A DNA stretch of 64,000 nt from NCBI RefSeq assembly GCF_014651955.1, contig NZ_BMXW01000002.1, forward strand, positions 760-64,759, read 5' to 3'. Positions within the stretch are counted from its first letter, which is position 1. Each line of letters starts with the position of its first letter. This DNA comes from Shewanella fodinae. GTDB lineage: Bacteria > Pseudomonadota > Gammaproteobacteria > Enterobacterales > Shewanellaceae. Both the position numbers and the translations under genes were made by a program. The notes beneath the pieces are model-generated. The model saw only the letters and a list, made by a program, of their open reading frames with translations, had not been told where the DNA came from and searched no databases. Shown piece after piece: positions 18,701 to 27,643 of this stretch.

Positions 18701-18804
18701 AAAGCATAGCAGAGGTAAATTATTGATAACCAGCCAGCGATTTTTAAGAGCTTGGGTGCCTTTCTATACGCCGCCACCATTCCTTTGAGCCTGGATAATA
18801 TCAT
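15739..18804 (-). CDS. DUF748 (AsmA-like) envelope protein
   Basis: This 1021-residue protein is anchored by one N-terminal helix (about residues 20-42) and has a long periplasmic body of repeated beta-rich segments (VxxLxLxNxxI types), typical of DUF748 in the AsmA-like group. AsmA-like proteins are thought to form bridges or grooves for lipids between the membranes; a role here is inference. The C-terminal part (after about residue 845) contains AFDAGSAKLTKAEQDKLQKL and, near the end, AQRRSQAVKAFL. Both resemble the two halves of an OmpA-like peptidoglycan-binding fold with an insertion between. Ala/Thr/Pro-rich linkers separate the blocks. It is followed by RDD and lipoprotein genes. Confidence 0.82.
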   Translation of the reverse strand: MILSRLKGMVAAYRKAPKLLKIAGWLSIIYLCYAFLLGVITPAVVRAVAPEKLTQLLGRQVSVHDLKINPFLLRVQLDNLVIAGKSAPPLLELTHADAEFNLWQSLFNRAWCVDHLQLTGLTGQVIRTTDAKGNISFNFDDIIARFQNPATTQTTSQTDNAPLPDFRIQTLALSNSNLQFSDTTAKANLSYHNINFTVHNFGTRNTLVKDNVENQPNQYRLSFNGQDQGTLTTDGQLLLQPLQIKGQLQLNNITLPPFWGYVQPMLQAQLADGAVSLKTHYVLSQAPDQPLSYRLDNTFVTVSNVQFTDGKTPVVKLATLRLDDIVLTSQQQQVNIADVTVDGLWMQSRFDQHGLALLPLFIPNTTEPAPPATTSVQHTSTPKWQVKLAAFNLKNADINVHEQQLSDGVDWRVYPLMLQTGNIDSQLTTPLSYQMSLDISQNNATESGGNFSSEGSIDLSAKQATGKLTLSKLQLNQLQPYLVHYLNIELPKGEISSSGDFSADAAGHASYKGNVDLSDLEIRDLQQRRPLLKWQQLAIDSVDFDANKRQLALGNVTLEKPYAKVTINEDRSTNIGKLLVKQAPATPDDTEIKTTAEIVAAAPTTAEAGAVTPKPLQITVASINVNNGSAYFADNSLTPNFATGIEQLHGKISSLSSVPGTKASVDIAGKIDRYAPMSLKGEINPLLQQPYLDLELLFKSVELTTVNPYSGTYAGYYIDKGQLTLSLNYQLQNNQLKGNNHVVIDQLKLGKPTDSKLATSLPVTLAIALLQDRHGVIDLGLPVSGDLDNPDFSFGGIILSALTNVITKVVTAPFSFLANLLGSDEELNLVAFDAGSAKLTKAEQDKLQKLASALNERPKLTLSIDASVNPQQDSQALAERKLQRQLLQQSGLENLPADFSASRIPASGKLTEALLALYQKQFNVDPVSEKAKAAKAATDDKGKVDNDKLTTLWHIGLYNQLLNAETITDADLGNLAQRRSQAVKAFLVDTVAVAPERVFLLDSKTKLSKTAAQAQLNLSTN

Positions 18805-19005
18805 GAGTGCTTCCCGACACAGTAAAAACGAAAAAATGTTAACCTGATCATTGTACTGCGTTTACTGAGATAGTGGTATGTAACCGTAAATAAAGGCCGT
18901 TAAAGTGCCACGATGATTGAAGCTGCCCATCAAATAGTTGGGGACTTTTATCCGTAACGCGCTGTTGCTAACATTAGCCACATCAGTAATTCAGGAGAGT
19001 TGACG

Positions 19006-19740
19006 TTGAAGCAGGCACTGACAAAAACGGCCATTTGGAACATGAGTGTTATTACCAATCTGTTGGCATTGTTGTTGATTGTTGTAGGTGGCACCAGTGG
19101 TAATAAGGTGATTTGGAATATAGGCGTGTTTGCCTTGTCTGGCGCAATTACTAATTGGCTTGCGGTATATATGCTGTTTGAAAAAGTACCAGGATTATAT
19201 GGCTCAGGAGTAATTCCGGCGCGGTTTGAAGCCATCAAACAGGCCATTGCGAATCTGATGATGGAGCAATTTTTTACTGAGGTGAATATTGATAAGTTCC
19301 TGTCACATAAGGGCGATGTACCATTACTAGATGTTAAGGCTTTGCTTGGCAAACTGGATCTAGCACCGGCTTTCGATGCGTTGCTGGCAACCGTGGCACA
19401 ATCGTCATTTGGCGGTATGTTGTCGATGTTTGGTGGCACTGATGCTTTGATGCCACTAAAGCAGCCTTTTATTGAGAAAATGCAGCTGTCGCTGCAAGAG
19501 ATTGCCAACAGCGAAGAGTTCAGCGAATTGTTGCGGCAGGAACTGGAAAAGCCAGGCGTAGTGGCGGATATGCGCGGTCAGATCCTGCAGATAGTGGAGC
19601 AACGACTGCAGGAGCTAACACCTCAAATCGTGAAAGAGATGGTGCAACAGATGATCCGTCGTCATTTGGGCTGGTTGGTCGTTTGGGGTGGGGTCTTCGG
19701 TGGGCTTATTGGCCTGTTGAATGCTTTGTTCTTAAGCTAA
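19006..19740 (+). CDS. DUF445 family membrane protein
   Basis: This 244-residue protein has N-terminal membrane helices (about residues 10-55, with GVFALSGAITNWLAV), a helical soluble middle and one C-terminal helix (WLVVWGGVFGGLIGLLNALF). The NWLAVYMLF segment and overall layout fit DUF445 proteins, whose function is unknown. The TTG at 19006 lies 8 bases after AGGAG; the TTG at 19000 is too close to it. The next gene starts 10 bases after the stop, so it heads a three-gene unit with the tautomerase and the DUF1289 protein. Confidence 0.78.
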   Translation: MKQALTKTAIWNMSVITNLLALLLIVVGGTSGNKVIWNIGVFALSGAITNWLAVYMLFEKVPGLYGSGVIPARFEAIKQAIANLMMEQFFTEVNIDKFLSHKGDVPLLDVKALLGKLDLAPAFDALLATVAQSSFGGMLSMFGGTDALMPLKQPFIEKMQLSLQEIANSEEFSELLRQELEKPGVVADMRGQILQIVEQRLQELTPQIVKEMVQQMIRRHLGWLVVWGGVFGGLIGLLNALFLS

Positions 19741-19750
19741 AGGAGTTAGG

Positions 19751-20095
19751 ATGCCACATCTTGTCATTGAATATGCTGCAACGCTACAACAGCAGCTAGA
19801 TATCCAAACGTTGGTTCGCAATGCCCATCAGGGGGTAATCAACAGTGGGTTGTTTAATCCCAATGCCGTAAAAACTCGGGCTTATGCCTGTGACAATTAC
19901 GTACTGGGAACCGGTCATGTAAGCAACTTCATTCATATCCGCATCAGTATTATGCCGGGGCGCACTGACGAACAGAAACAACAGCTAACGCAAGCTGTCT
20001 GGCATTCCATTGCCGCGCTGGTAGACAATGTAGATTGTGTCTCGTTGGAAGTGGCTGAATTGCACCAACCGAGCTATCTTAAACAGGAACGTTAA
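19751..20095 (+). CDS. 5-carboxymethyl-2-hydroxymuconate isomerase family protein
   Basis: This 114-residue protein belongs to the CHMI branch of the tautomerase superfamily. It keeps the catalytic Pro directly after the initiator Met (MPHLVIEYA) and the HIRISIMPGRT segment of the family. CHMI acts in homoprotocatechuate breakdown, but no other genes of that pathway are nearby, so the physiological substrate here is open. AGGAG just upstream fixes the start. It is co-directional and closely spaced with its neighbours on both sides. Confidence 0.85.
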   Translation: MPHLVIEYAATLQQQLDIQTLVRNAHQGVINSGLFNPNAVKTRAYACDNYVLGTGHVSNFIHIRISIMPGRTDEQKQQLTQAVWHSIAALVDNVDCVSLEVAELHQPSYLKQER

Positions 20096-20108
20096 TATTC
20101 GAGGCAGG

Positions 20109-20336
20109 ATGCGTGTGAGTCGTGAATCGGTAGTGGATAAATCAAGCGTGGCGGCAACGGCACTGGCTTCGCCCTGTGTTCGTAATTGTTGCCTTGATCA
20201 TCAAGATGTGTGTTTAGGCTGTGGTCGGACCTTAGATGAAATTCTAGCTTGGCACGACGCCAGTGATGCGCTCAAACAACAGATCTTAAAAAACTGCGAG
20301 AAACGGCAAGGGCTACGGTCAACGTCTTACCGTTAA
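20109..20336 (+). CDS. DUF1289 Cys-rich small protein
   Basis: This 75-residue protein has the DUF1289 pattern SPCVRNCCLDHQDVCLGCGR, whose four conserved Cys suggest a metal site, followed by a Trp-containing helix (TLDEILAWHD). The function is unknown. The frame is open from 20037 inside the previous gene, but GAGGCAGG immediately before the ATG at 20109 sets the start. It is the last gene of the DUF445-tautomerase unit, with a terminator right after it. Confidence 0.8.
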   Translation: MRVSRESVVDKSSVAATALASPCVRNCCLDHQDVCLGCGRTLDEILAWHDASDALKQQILKNCEKRQGLRSTSYR

Positions 20337-20341
20337 AACAA

Positions 20342-20374
20342 CAAGGCACTCCCGCTGAAGTGCCTTGCTTTTGC
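20342..20374 (+). terminator. Terminator after DUF1289, between convergent genes
   Basis: A nine-pair stem (20342-20350 with 20359-20367), an eight-base loop and a short T stretch lie between the DUF1289 gene and the convergent asnB. Confidence 0.75.
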
Positions 20375-20386
20375 GCAAGCAAGCCA

Positions 20387-22048
20387 TCAATAGGCTGCAG
20401 TATGTACCGAACGTACCGCACGGCCTGAAGGGTCGATGACCCCTTGCAGGCTGGCATCCCAGGCTAATGCTTCTGGGGTAGAGCAGGCGACAGATTTGCC
20501 TCCAGGAACTGTTTTGGCGGCGGATTCCAATGGAAATCTCTCTTCAAAGAAACAGCGGTAGAAATAGGCTTCTTTGGTATCGGGCGTATTGTAAGGGAAG
20601 CGGAAATGCGCATTTGCAAGTTCCTTATCGTCAACTACGGCGGCAGCATGCGCCTTCAAACCGTCAATCCATGAATAACCCACACCGTCACTGAATTGTT
20701 CTTTCTGACGCCATGCCACTTCCGCAGGCAGCATATCCTCGAATGCTTCACGCAGAATGTGCTTTTCAATCCGGCCGTTTTTCGACATTTTAGCGTTAGG
20801 ATTGAGGCGCATTGCAACGTCCATAAACTCCTTGTCGAGGAAGGGAACTCGCGCTTCCAAGCCCCAGGCTGCCATTGCCTTGTTAGCGCGCAGGCAGTCA
20901 TATAGGTGCAGCTTATCTAATTTGCGAATTAGCTCTTCGTGGAACGCCTGGGCATTAGGTGCCTTGTGGAAGTACAGATAGCCCCCAAACAGCTCATCAG
21001 AACCTTCACCAGATAACACCATTTTGATCCCCATGGCTTTAATTTTTCGAGCCATCAGATACATGGGTGTGGCAGCGCGGATAGTAGTAACATCATAGGT
21101 TTCAAGGTGATAGATCACGTCTTTAATCGCATCCAGACCTTCCTGGAAGGTAAAGTTGATCTCATGATGGATAGTGCCAATCGCATCGGCCACTTTTTGG
21201 GCGGCAATCAGATCTGGTGCACCTTTCAAGCCCACGGCAAAAGAATGCAACTGTGGCCACCAAGCGCCTGACTCATCATTGTCTTCAATGCGTCGCTTGG
21301 CGTAAGTTTGGGTGATGGCGGAAACAACAGAGGAATCTAAGCCACCCGATAGCAACACGCCATAAGGAACATCTGACATTAATTGGCGTTTAACTGCGGC
21401 TTCCAGCGCTGCTTTTAATTCCTCTTTGCTAGCAGGATTGTCTTTTACCGCATCGTAATCACGCCATTCCCGTTGATAATATTTCACTGGCTCGCCACCA
21501 CTGAGTAAATATTGCCCTGGGGCAAACACGTCAACGGTTTTGCAAACGGGCATCAGTGCTTTCATCTCTGATGCCACGTAGAAGTTACCTGCAGCATCGC
21601 GGCCGGTGTACAGCGGAATAATGCCGATATGATCCCGACCGATGAGGTAGCGGTTCAATTTCTGGTCATACAACACAAAGGCGAAGATACCGTTGAGCAT
21701 GTCCAGAAATTCACAGCCATATTCCTGGTATAGCGCCAGGATCACTTCACAGTCGGAGTTAGTCTGATAGCGGTATTTATCGCCCAATTTAGCTTTCAGC
21801 TCTTTGTGGTTATAGATTTCACCATTAACAGCCAACACCAGTGAATTGTCTTCGCTATAAAGTGGCTGCGCGCCGTGTTCAATATCAACAATGGCTAAGC
21901 GTTCGTGCGCCAGAATCGCGTTATCTGAGGTGAAAATTCCAGACCAATCCGGGCCTCGATGGCGCATTAATTTAGACATCTCCAGTGCGACCGAGCGTAA
22001 CGCTGACGCATCGGACTGGATATCAAGAATGGCAAAAATAGAACACAT
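20387..22048 (-). CDS. asnB: Asparagine synthetase B (glutamine-hydrolysing)
   Basis: AsnB makes asparagine from aspartate, ATP and glutamine. After removal of Met1 the catalytic Cys2 (MCSIFAILD) starts the N-terminal glutaminase domain, which has RGPDWSG and NGEIYNHKEL. The synthetase domain has the PP-loop SGGLDSS and the downstream SGEGSDELFGGY. The length of 553 equals that of the E. coli enzyme. An ATG three codons further upstream (22057) would hide the catalytic Cys, so 22048 is the start. It is monocistronic, with a long AT-rich upstream region. Confidence 0.96.
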   Translation of the reverse strand: MCSIFAILDIQSDASALRSVALEMSKLMRHRGPDWSGIFTSDNAILAHERLAIVDIEHGAQPLYSEDNSLVLAVNGEIYNHKELKAKLGDKYRYQTNSDCEVILALYQEYGCEFLDMLNGIFAFVLYDQKLNRYLIGRDHIGIIPLYTGRDAAGNFYVASEMKALMPVCKTVDVFAPGQYLLSGGEPVKYYQREWRDYDAVKDNPASKEELKAALEAAVKRQLMSDVPYGVLLSGGLDSSVVSAITQTYAKRRIEDNDESGAWWPQLHSFAVGLKGAPDLIAAQKVADAIGTIHHEINFTFQEGLDAIKDVIYHLETYDVTTIRAATPMYLMARKIKAMGIKMVLSGEGSDELFGGYLYFHKAPNAQAFHEELIRKLDKLHLYDCLRANKAMAAWGLEARVPFLDKEFMDVAMRLNPNAKMSKNGRIEKHILREAFEDMLPAEVAWRQKEQFSDGVGYSWIDGLKAHAAAVVDDKELANAHFRFPYNTPDTKEAYFYRCFFEERFPLESAAKTVPGGKSVACSTPEALAWDASLQGVIDPSGRAVRSVHTAAY

Positions 22049-22379
22049 ACAAAACAACTCCCCACAGTCCCCAAATCATTGCTGGTCACTGTGCCATCAT
22101 TCAGGATAAAAGCCAAGCATGATTTTTGTTGAAAAATCTGATAAAAGCCATTTTATATATTGATGATCTAGGTTATTTGCTTTTAAAAATAAATATTAAT
22201 TATTATTTTGTAATAATTTTTGATTAATTTACATTTTTAGTTGCGCAGGCAAGAACTCTGTTAGTGAAACAACATCCTCGCAGAAGAATTTTGAGTAGCA
22301 CAACACTTGCGTAACTGGCTGATGAATATGCAACTTTGGTCATATTTTACCGATAGGATAACAATGGAAGTAAATCGCA
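22049..22379. other. AT-rich intergenic region upstream of asnB
   Basis: The region holds the leftward promoter and leader of asnB. The stretch 22130-22245 is very AT-rich, with many T and A runs, and could be an UP-element or nucleoid-protein binding area. I see no open reading frame or RNA gene. Confidence 0.45.
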
Positions 22380-22409
22380 ATAAACAAGCGCCCGCAGGCG
22401 CTTGTTTAT
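22380..22409 (-). terminator. Terminator after the M28 peptidase gene
   Basis: A perfect 13-pair stem (22380-22392 with 22397-22409) and a four-base loop lie three bases past the stop codon, with a T-containing tail on the minus strand. Confidence 0.75.
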
Positions 22410-22412
22410 GAG

Positions 22413-24047
22413 TCAGAGTTTTATGTGGGTGGCGGGACGCAACGAGTAGAATTCGGTACCTTCATAGTAGCCGGGATGCGCATCGCTATTGCCCAGCATT
22501 GTTGCCGCTCGATAATAAACTGCCAGATCTTGCAAGGCCCCGGACAGATCCCAATCGGCCTGATATTCGTCGCAGGTGTTGTGATAACAGCCTTTCATGC
22601 GCTGTTGCATCTGCTCCTTGTATTTGGCGGTAGCCTCATCAATGGGCTCATTGCCACCTCCGGCAAAAACTGCTGGGACGCCATATTTGGCAAAACTGAA
22701 ATGATCAGAACGGAAATAGCCACCAGATTCAGGATGTTGCTCACTTTTTACCTGGCGCTGCTGTTGATTAACGGCGGCAGTGAGATAGAGTTCCAGTTCA
22801 GATTTTCCTTTACCTACGATGGTAAAATCCTTGGTTTTACCGTAAATATTCGTACTATCAAGATTGAACACCCCAATGGTGTGCTCAAGCGGGAACAAAG
22901 GGTGTTCTGCATAATAACGAGAACCTAATAGTCCCTGTTCTTCGCCTGTGGTTACCACAAATGTTACCGAGCGTCTAATCCCATGTCCGGCTTTGGCGGC
23001 CGCCGTAAACTGACGTGCAATGGCTAACATGCCAGCAACGCCTGACGCATTGTCCATCGCACCGTTGAAAATCTTATCGCCTTCCAAGGTGTCATCTTTA
23101 CCTAAATGATCCCAATGACCGGTAAACAGGATGTGTTCATCGGCGTTAACCGTTCCTGGCAGATTTGCGACAACGTTGTAGCTCTCGCCATAGTTAGCAC
23201 TGTTAGCAAAGCTAATGGTCGCCGTCTGCCCTAATGGTAACTGCGTGGGTTTGTGGGCTGCTTGGTTGATTGCCACGTCTAATGCTTGCCCCGCTTTAGC
23301 AAATACTGCCGTGGCGGCATCTAGGGTTATCCAGCCTTCTACTGTTACTCGTGGCTGCGCGTTTTCAGTGACCAGATCTTGCTGTGGCCCGGTCCAACTG
23401 TGTTCCACTACCGACCAAGGATAAGACGCGGCCTCTGTTTGATGAATGATAATGGCGCCAACGGCTCCCTGACGACTGGCCTCTTCATACTTGTATGTCC
23501 AGCGACCGTAATAAGTCATGGCTTTACCGTCAAATTTTCCAGAATCTGGGTTGGCGAATCCAGGATCGTTTACCAAGATCAGTGCAATTTTGCCGTGCAT
23601 GTCTATACCTTGATAATCGTTCCAACCGTATTCTGGCGCATTGATACCATACCCCACAAAAACCAATGGCGCGTTTTCAATATCCACGCGTTTAATATCG
23701 TGATGGCTGTTCAGAACTATGTCTTTACGGTATTGCAGCGGTATACCTGCCAGGGTGATCTGCTGCTGTTCGCTGGCGCTGTAACTGACCATCGGCACCT
23801 TTTGCAGGTAACTGCCATCAGGCCCTGGCTGCATACCGATAGACTTAAAGGCATGCACCAGATAATCCAGTGTCATTTGCTCACCATGGGTGGTTGGTGC
23901 GCGGCCTTCAAAAGCGTCAGAAGCGAGTGTTTTTATATCGTTGCGATACAGCTGTTCATCAAAATGAAAACCGACAGCGGCTTCGCCACTGTCGTGAGTG
24001 CAGCCAGCGACGAGCGCCAGCACACAGAGTGGAACCAATAAGCGCAT
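22413..24047 (-). CDS. M28 family metallopeptidase lipoprotein
   Basis: This 544-residue exported aminopeptidase is lipid-anchored: the signal peptide ends LVAGC with Cys16. A PA (protease-associated) domain is inserted at about residues 125-265. The M28 zinc core is intact: His311 in GHWDH, bridging Asp332 in GAMDNASG, Glu369/Glu370 in TTGEEQG, Asp397 in NLDST and His449 in SDHFSF. It should remove N-terminal residues from peptides in the periplasm or on the outer membrane. The ATG at 24047 gives a clean signal peptide; the frame extends to 24092. It is a single gene. Confidence 0.9.
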   Translation of the reverse strand: MRLLVPLCVLALVAGCTHDSGEAAVGFHFDEQLYRNDIKTLASDAFEGRAPTTHGEQMTLDYLVHAFKSIGMQPGPDGSYLQKVPMVSYSASEQQQITLAGIPLQYRKDIVLNSHHDIKRVDIENAPLVFVGYGINAPEYGWNDYQGIDMHGKIALILVNDPGFANPDSGKFDGKAMTYYGRWTYKYEEASRQGAVGAIIIHQTEAASYPWSVVEHSWTGPQQDLVTENAQPRVTVEGWITLDAATAVFAKAGQALDVAINQAAHKPTQLPLGQTATISFANSANYGESYNVVANLPGTVNADEHILFTGHWDHLGKDDTLEGDKIFNGAMDNASGVAGMLAIARQFTAAAKAGHGIRRSVTFVVTTGEEQGLLGSRYYAEHPLFPLEHTIGVFNLDSTNIYGKTKDFTIVGKGKSELELYLTAAVNQQQRQVKSEQHPESGGYFRSDHFSFAKYGVPAVFAGGGNEPIDEATAKYKEQMQQRMKGCYHNTCDEYQADWDLSGALQDLAVYYRAATMLGNSDAHPGYYEGTEFYSLRPATHIKL

Positions 24048-24189
24048 AAAGGAACCTGTTAATAGTTGTTGTGATACTGGTGCTTGCCGCACCTCAGTGT
24101 GTCGTTATGATGGCGGAAAAACTTTGGCTTCGACAACCTCCATTTGTAAGCCTAATGTTACATAATGTGTCAGTGGTCTGGCGCGACTT

Positions 24190-24954
24190 TTACACCACAT
24201 CAATATCGATGGCGCTGTCAAACACGTGATTGGGGCGAAAGGGTTCCAGCTCTATATCTTCGCGGCGGGTGACGCCGGTCAGTACCAGAATGGTTTCAAG
24301 ACCAGATTGGAAACCTGCGAGAATATCGGTGCGCATATTGTCGCCAATGATAACGGTGTTCTCGGAATGCGCGCCCATGTGATTCAGTGCCGAGCGAATG
24401 ATTAACGGACTGGGCTTCCCAACATAAAACGGCTTACGGCCAGAGATCACTTCAATGGGTGCGCATAAGGCTCCACAGCCGGGACTGTAACTTGGGCCGT
24501 GGGTATCTGGATTCGTGGCAATGAACCGCGCACCTTTGGCGATAAAAGCGGCGGCTTTGCGGATCATGTCCCAATGGTAAGTGCGGGTTTCACCAACGAT
24601 GACAAAATCCGGGTTGATATCCGTGATGGTGAAACCGGCATTGTAGAGCTCGTGAATTAACGCGCCTTCCCCAATAACATAGGCTTTGGCATTGTTGTCG
24701 CCATTCTGTTGTTTAAGAAAACTGGCGGTAGCCATAGCAGAGGTATAAAAACACTGCTCGGGAATTTCTGGGATCCCGGCTGCCGCTAGACGATTTTGCA
24801 GATCTTTACCGGTTTGCGCTGGATTGTTGGTCAGCACCACTAGCGGATTGCCTTGTTGCAGTATTCGTCCAATAAATTTGTCACTGCCAGGCACTAATTT
24901 GTTGTCGTGCATAAGCACGCCGTCGATATCACAGATAATATTTTTCATTGCCAT
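24190..24954 (-). CDS. nagD: NagD-type HAD-IIA phosphatase
   Basis: NagD is a cytoplasmic nucleotide phosphatase of the HAD superfamily, best on UMP in E. coli. The nucleophile motif ICDIDGVLMHDN has Asp9 and Asp11, motif II is VVLTNNPAQTG, and motif IV is VIIGDNMRTDI. The whole 254-residue sequence aligns with E. coli NagD from its first residue, which supports the start at 24954; an ATG two codons later has a similar ribosome site. Unlike in E. coli there are no nag genes around, so a link to amino-sugar use is not shown. Confidence 0.88.
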   Translation of the reverse strand: MAMKNIICDIDGVLMHDNKLVPGSDKFIGRILQQGNPLVVLTNNPAQTGKDLQNRLAAAGIPEIPEQCFYTSAMATASFLKQQNGDNNAKAYVIGEGALIHELYNAGFTITDINPDFVIVGETRTYHWDMIRKAAAFIAKGARFIATNPDTHGPSYSPGCGALCAPIEVISGRKPFYVGKPSPLIIRSALNHMGAHSENTVIIGDNMRTDILAGFQSGLETILVLTGVTRREDIELEPFRPNHVFDSAIDIDVV

Positions 24955-25002
24955 CCCATGCGAAGCATTACCGCTTGTTCTGATAACTTAACAAGTTACA
25001 GA

Positions 25003-25031
25003 AAAACAGGGAACCCGAAGGTTCCCTGTCA
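25003..25031 (-). terminator. Terminator after purN
   Basis: A nine-pair stem (25006-25014 with 25021-25029) has, on the minus strand, a CTTCGG loop and a following T stretch. It lies just past the purN stop. Confidence 0.85.
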
Positions 25032-25036
25032 CTGGA

Positions 25037-25678
25037 TTAGTCGGCTGCATAACCGGCAGCACCTAGTGGCTGATTATCCAGCCAGGCTTTGCCGTCGAGC
25101 ATTTTTAGTCGCCCCTCGGCAAACCATTTCACCACCAGTGGGAGGATAGCATGTTCCTGTTCGTGTACCCGCTCAGCCAGTAGCTCGACAGTATCATCAT
25201 CAAATACCGGCACCTTAGCTTGCAGAATGACTGGGCCAGCATCCAGCGTTGGAGTGACAAAATGCACGCTAGCACCATGCTCTTGCTCACCGGCTTCGAT
25301 GGCGCGCTGATGCGTATGCAGACCGGTAAATTTAGGCAATAACGAGGGATGTATGTTTATCATGCGCCCCTGATACGCCTTGACCAACTCATCGCTGAGA
25401 ATACGCATAAATCCCGCTAGAACTATGAGATCCGGCTGCAATTGCTCAATGGCTTCGCTAAGCCGCAAATCGTAGTCTGCCCTTGATTCTTCAGGATTAA
25501 CCATAACGTAATGACTAGCGATGCCTGCTGCACGCGCTCTCACTAAGCCATAGGCATCCGCTTTGTTACTGATCACCCCAACTACCTGATAGGGCGCTTT
25601 GGGCAAAGCCTGATCCATAATTGCTTGTAAATTACTGCCGTTGCCGGAAATCAGTACCAGGACGCGACACACCGACAT
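25037..25678 (-). CDS. purN: Phosphoribosylglycinamide formyltransferase
   Basis: PurN transfers formyl from 10-formyltetrahydrofolate to glycinamide ribonucleotide, the third step of purine synthesis. The 213-residue protein has the nucleotide-binding start VLISGNGSNLQA, and the catalytic region INIHPSLLPKF with its His and Asn, followed by the GASVHFVT block. Its ATG overlaps the purM stop by one base (TAATG), so translation is coupled. It is the second gene of a purM-purN operon ending in a strong terminator. Confidence 0.95.
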   Translation of the reverse strand: MSVCRVLVLISGNGSNLQAIMDQALPKAPYQVVGVISNKADAYGLVRARAAGIASHYVMVNPEESRADYDLRLSEAIEQLQPDLIVLAGFMRILSDELVKAYQGRMINIHPSLLPKFTGLHTHQRAIEAGEQEHGASVHFVTPTLDAGPVILQAKVPVFDDDTVELLAERVHEQEHAILPLVVKWFAEGRLKMLDGKAWLDNQPLGAAGYAAD

Positions 25679-26715
25679 TAAATGATCTCCACCTGTTCGG
25701 TAGCATCACCTAATGCCGCTATTTCACCAATATGCCAAGCATTTTCACCATTTGCGTTGAGTAACGCTAACGCTGACTCGAGTTGAGCAACAGGCAACGC
25801 GATCACCATACCGACACCGCAGTTGAAGGTCCGGTACATTTCGTGGGTGTCGATGTTACCGTTGTCCTGTAGCCAGTGGAAAATAGCTGGCCATTGCCAG
25901 GAAGCACCCTTGATCACGGCTTTGCAGTCTTCGGGTAACACTCGCGGAATGTTTTCCCAGAAACCACCGCCGGTAATATGCGCCATTGCATGCACCGTAT
26001 GTTGTTCCAGTAATTTGAGGCAGGACTTCACATAAATTTTGGTGGGTTCTAGCAAATGTTCGATAAGAGGCTTGCCTTGCAGCAACTGCGCAGGATCTGC
26101 CTGGCTGACTTCCAACACTTTACGGATCAAGGAATAGCCGTTTGAATGAGGACCGCTTGAGCCGAGGGCAATCAACGCATCACCAGGTTTTACCTGGCTA
26201 CCATCGATAATGGCTTCCTTTTCTACAACCCCAACACAGAAACCTGCCAGATCATAATCAGCGCCTTTATACATGCCGGGCATTTCAGCGGTTTCACCGC
26301 CAATCAAAGCACAACCCGACTGAAAACAGCCTTCGCCAATACCGCTGACGACTGCAGTGGCTGCGGTAACATCGAGTTTACCCGTTGCGTAATAATCGAG
26401 GAAAAATAGTGGCTCTGCCCCTTGAACAATCAGGTCGTTGACACACATAGCCACCAGATCAATACCAACGCTGTCGTGTTTTTTGTAGTCAATGGCGAGA
26501 CGCAACTTGGTGCCAACACCATCAGTACCTGACACCAGCACTGGATGTTTGTATTTGGTGGGGAGTTCGCACAAGGCACCGAAACCACCAAGGTTGCCCA
26601 TCACCTCCGGGCGACGAGTGCGTTTAACGACAGCTTTAATGTTATTGACCAGAGCGTTGCCTGCATCGATATCAACGCCTGCATCTTTATAACTCAGTGG
26701 GGTAGGGTTACTCAC
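25678..26715 (-). CDS. purM: Phosphoribosylformylglycinamidine cyclo-ligase
   Basis: PurM (AIR synthetase) closes the imidazole ring in purine synthesis, using ATP. It has the family start [14 protein letters not shown], the [10 protein letters not shown] nucleotide-binding block, [11 protein letters not shown] and the [13 protein letters not shown] signature. The length of 345 matches E. coli. Translation starts at GTG 26715 after GAGAGGATC. It is divergent from upp, a common arrangement in gammaproteobacteria that pairs purine synthesis with pyrimidine salvage. I could not find a confident PurR operator in the divergent region. Confidence 0.96.
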   Translation of the reverse strand: MSNPTPLSYKDAGVDIDAGNALVNNIKAVVKRTRRPEVMGNLGGFGALCELPTKYKHPVLVSGTDGVGTKLRLAIDYKKHDSVGIDLVAMCVNDLIVQGAEPLFFLDYYATGKLDVTAATAVVSGIGEGCFQSGCALIGGETAEMPGMYKGADYDLAGFCVGVVEKEAIIDGSQVKPGDALIALGSSGPHSNGYSLIRKVLEVSQADPAQLLQGKPLIEHLLEPTKIYVKSCLKLLEQHTVHAMAHITGGGFWENIPRVLPEDCKAVIKGASWQWPAIFHWLQDNGNIDTHEMYRTFNCGVGMVIALPVAQLESALALLNANGENAWHIGEIAALGDATEQVEII

Positions 26716-26964
26716 TTGATCCTCTCGGGTACGTGGTTATGGGTTTTAATGCGGCAATATTCTATCAGTTTGGCCTTACGGTCGAAAGGCAAAGATGGCG
26801 CAGGAGTGTACCGATAGGGTTCACGAATCGGCGCAAAACTGAAACTTTATGTTTTCCGCAACAAGTAAATCTACTAAAATCCCGACGATTTGCCTGACTC
26901 GTGCAGACCCTGCATAACCTGCCCTGGCAGGCATACCCGCCCGCAAAAACTCAGGAGAAACACA

Positions 26965-27591
26965 ATGAAAGTTGTCGAGGTTAAACACCCACTGGTCCGT
27001 CACAAAATCGGTCTGATGCGCGAAGGCGATATCAGCACCAAGCGTTTTCGTGAATTGGCCGCCGAGGTGGGCAGTTTATTAACCTACGAAGCAACAGCCG
27101 ATTTTGAAACTGAAACTGTGACTATTCAAGGTTGGAATGGTCCAGTAGATGTGGATCAAATCAAAGGCAAAAAAGTTACTGTAGTGCCCATTTTGCGCGC
27201 TGGTCTCGGAATGATGGACGGGGTGCTGGAAAATATTCCCAGTGCCCGAATTTCCGTTGTCGGCATGTATCGCGATGAAAAGACACTGGAACCTGTACCT
27301 TACTTTGAAAAGCTCGCCAGCGATCTGAATGAGCGCTTGGCCTTAGTGGTTGACCCAATGCTCGCAACCGGCGGTTCAATGATTGCGACGATTGACCTGC
27401 TGAAACAACGAGGATGTACCTCAATCAAGGCATTGGTGCTGGTGGCCGCACCAGAAGGTCTGAAAGCATTGGAAAAAGCCCATCCAGATGTCGAGCTTTA
27501 CTGTGCGTCAATCGATCGTTGCCTCAATGAAAATGGTTATATTCTGCCAGGACTCGGGGATGCCGGTGACAAGATCTTCGGTACCAAGTAA
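26965..27591 (+). CDS. upp: Uracil phosphoribosyltransferase
   Basis: Upp makes UMP from uracil and PRPP in pyrimidine salvage. The 208-residue product starts [19 protein letters not shown], as in E. coli, and has the PRPP loop [11 protein letters not shown] and the C-terminal uracil-binding [18 protein letters not shown] precedes the ATG at 26965; the frame is open to 26890 but without a matching start. It is divergent from purM and followed by a strong terminator. The neighbouring gene faces the other way, so no uracil permease is in the unit. Confidence 0.97.
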   Translation: MKVVEVKHPLVRHKIGLMREGDISTKRFRELAAEVGSLLTYEATADFETETVTIQGWNGPVDVDQIKGKKVTVVPILRAGLGMMDGVLENIPSARISVVGMYRDEKTLEPVPYFEKLASDLNERLALVVDPMLATGGSMIATIDLLKQRGCTSIKALVLVAAPEGLKALEKAHPDVELYCASIDRCLNENGYILPGLGDAGDKIFGTK

Positions 27592-27607
27592 GTGTGATAA
27601 GTGATGA

Positions 27608-27636
27608 AGAAGCCCGCATTCGTGCGGGCTTTTTTA
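27608..27636 (+). terminator. Terminator after upp
   Basis: A nine-pair GC-rich stem (27610-27618 with 27623-27631) with a TTCG tetraloop is followed by a T run. Confidence 0.92.
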
Positions 27637-27643
27637 CGGTTGA

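Noticed and set aside
18948..19508. 186-codon open frame antisense to the DUF445 gene
   Set aside because: The sense frame has a membrane-protein pattern, a ribosome site and close downstream genes; the antisense frame has none of these.
23379..24041. 220-codon open frame antisense to the M28 peptidase gene
   Set aside because: It lies wholly inside a well-supported gene with an intact zinc site; its composition is what the reverse strand of a coding region gives.
26716..26964. PurR operator in the purM/upp divergent region
   Set aside because: The best matches keep only part of the PurR consensus, so I do not call a site.
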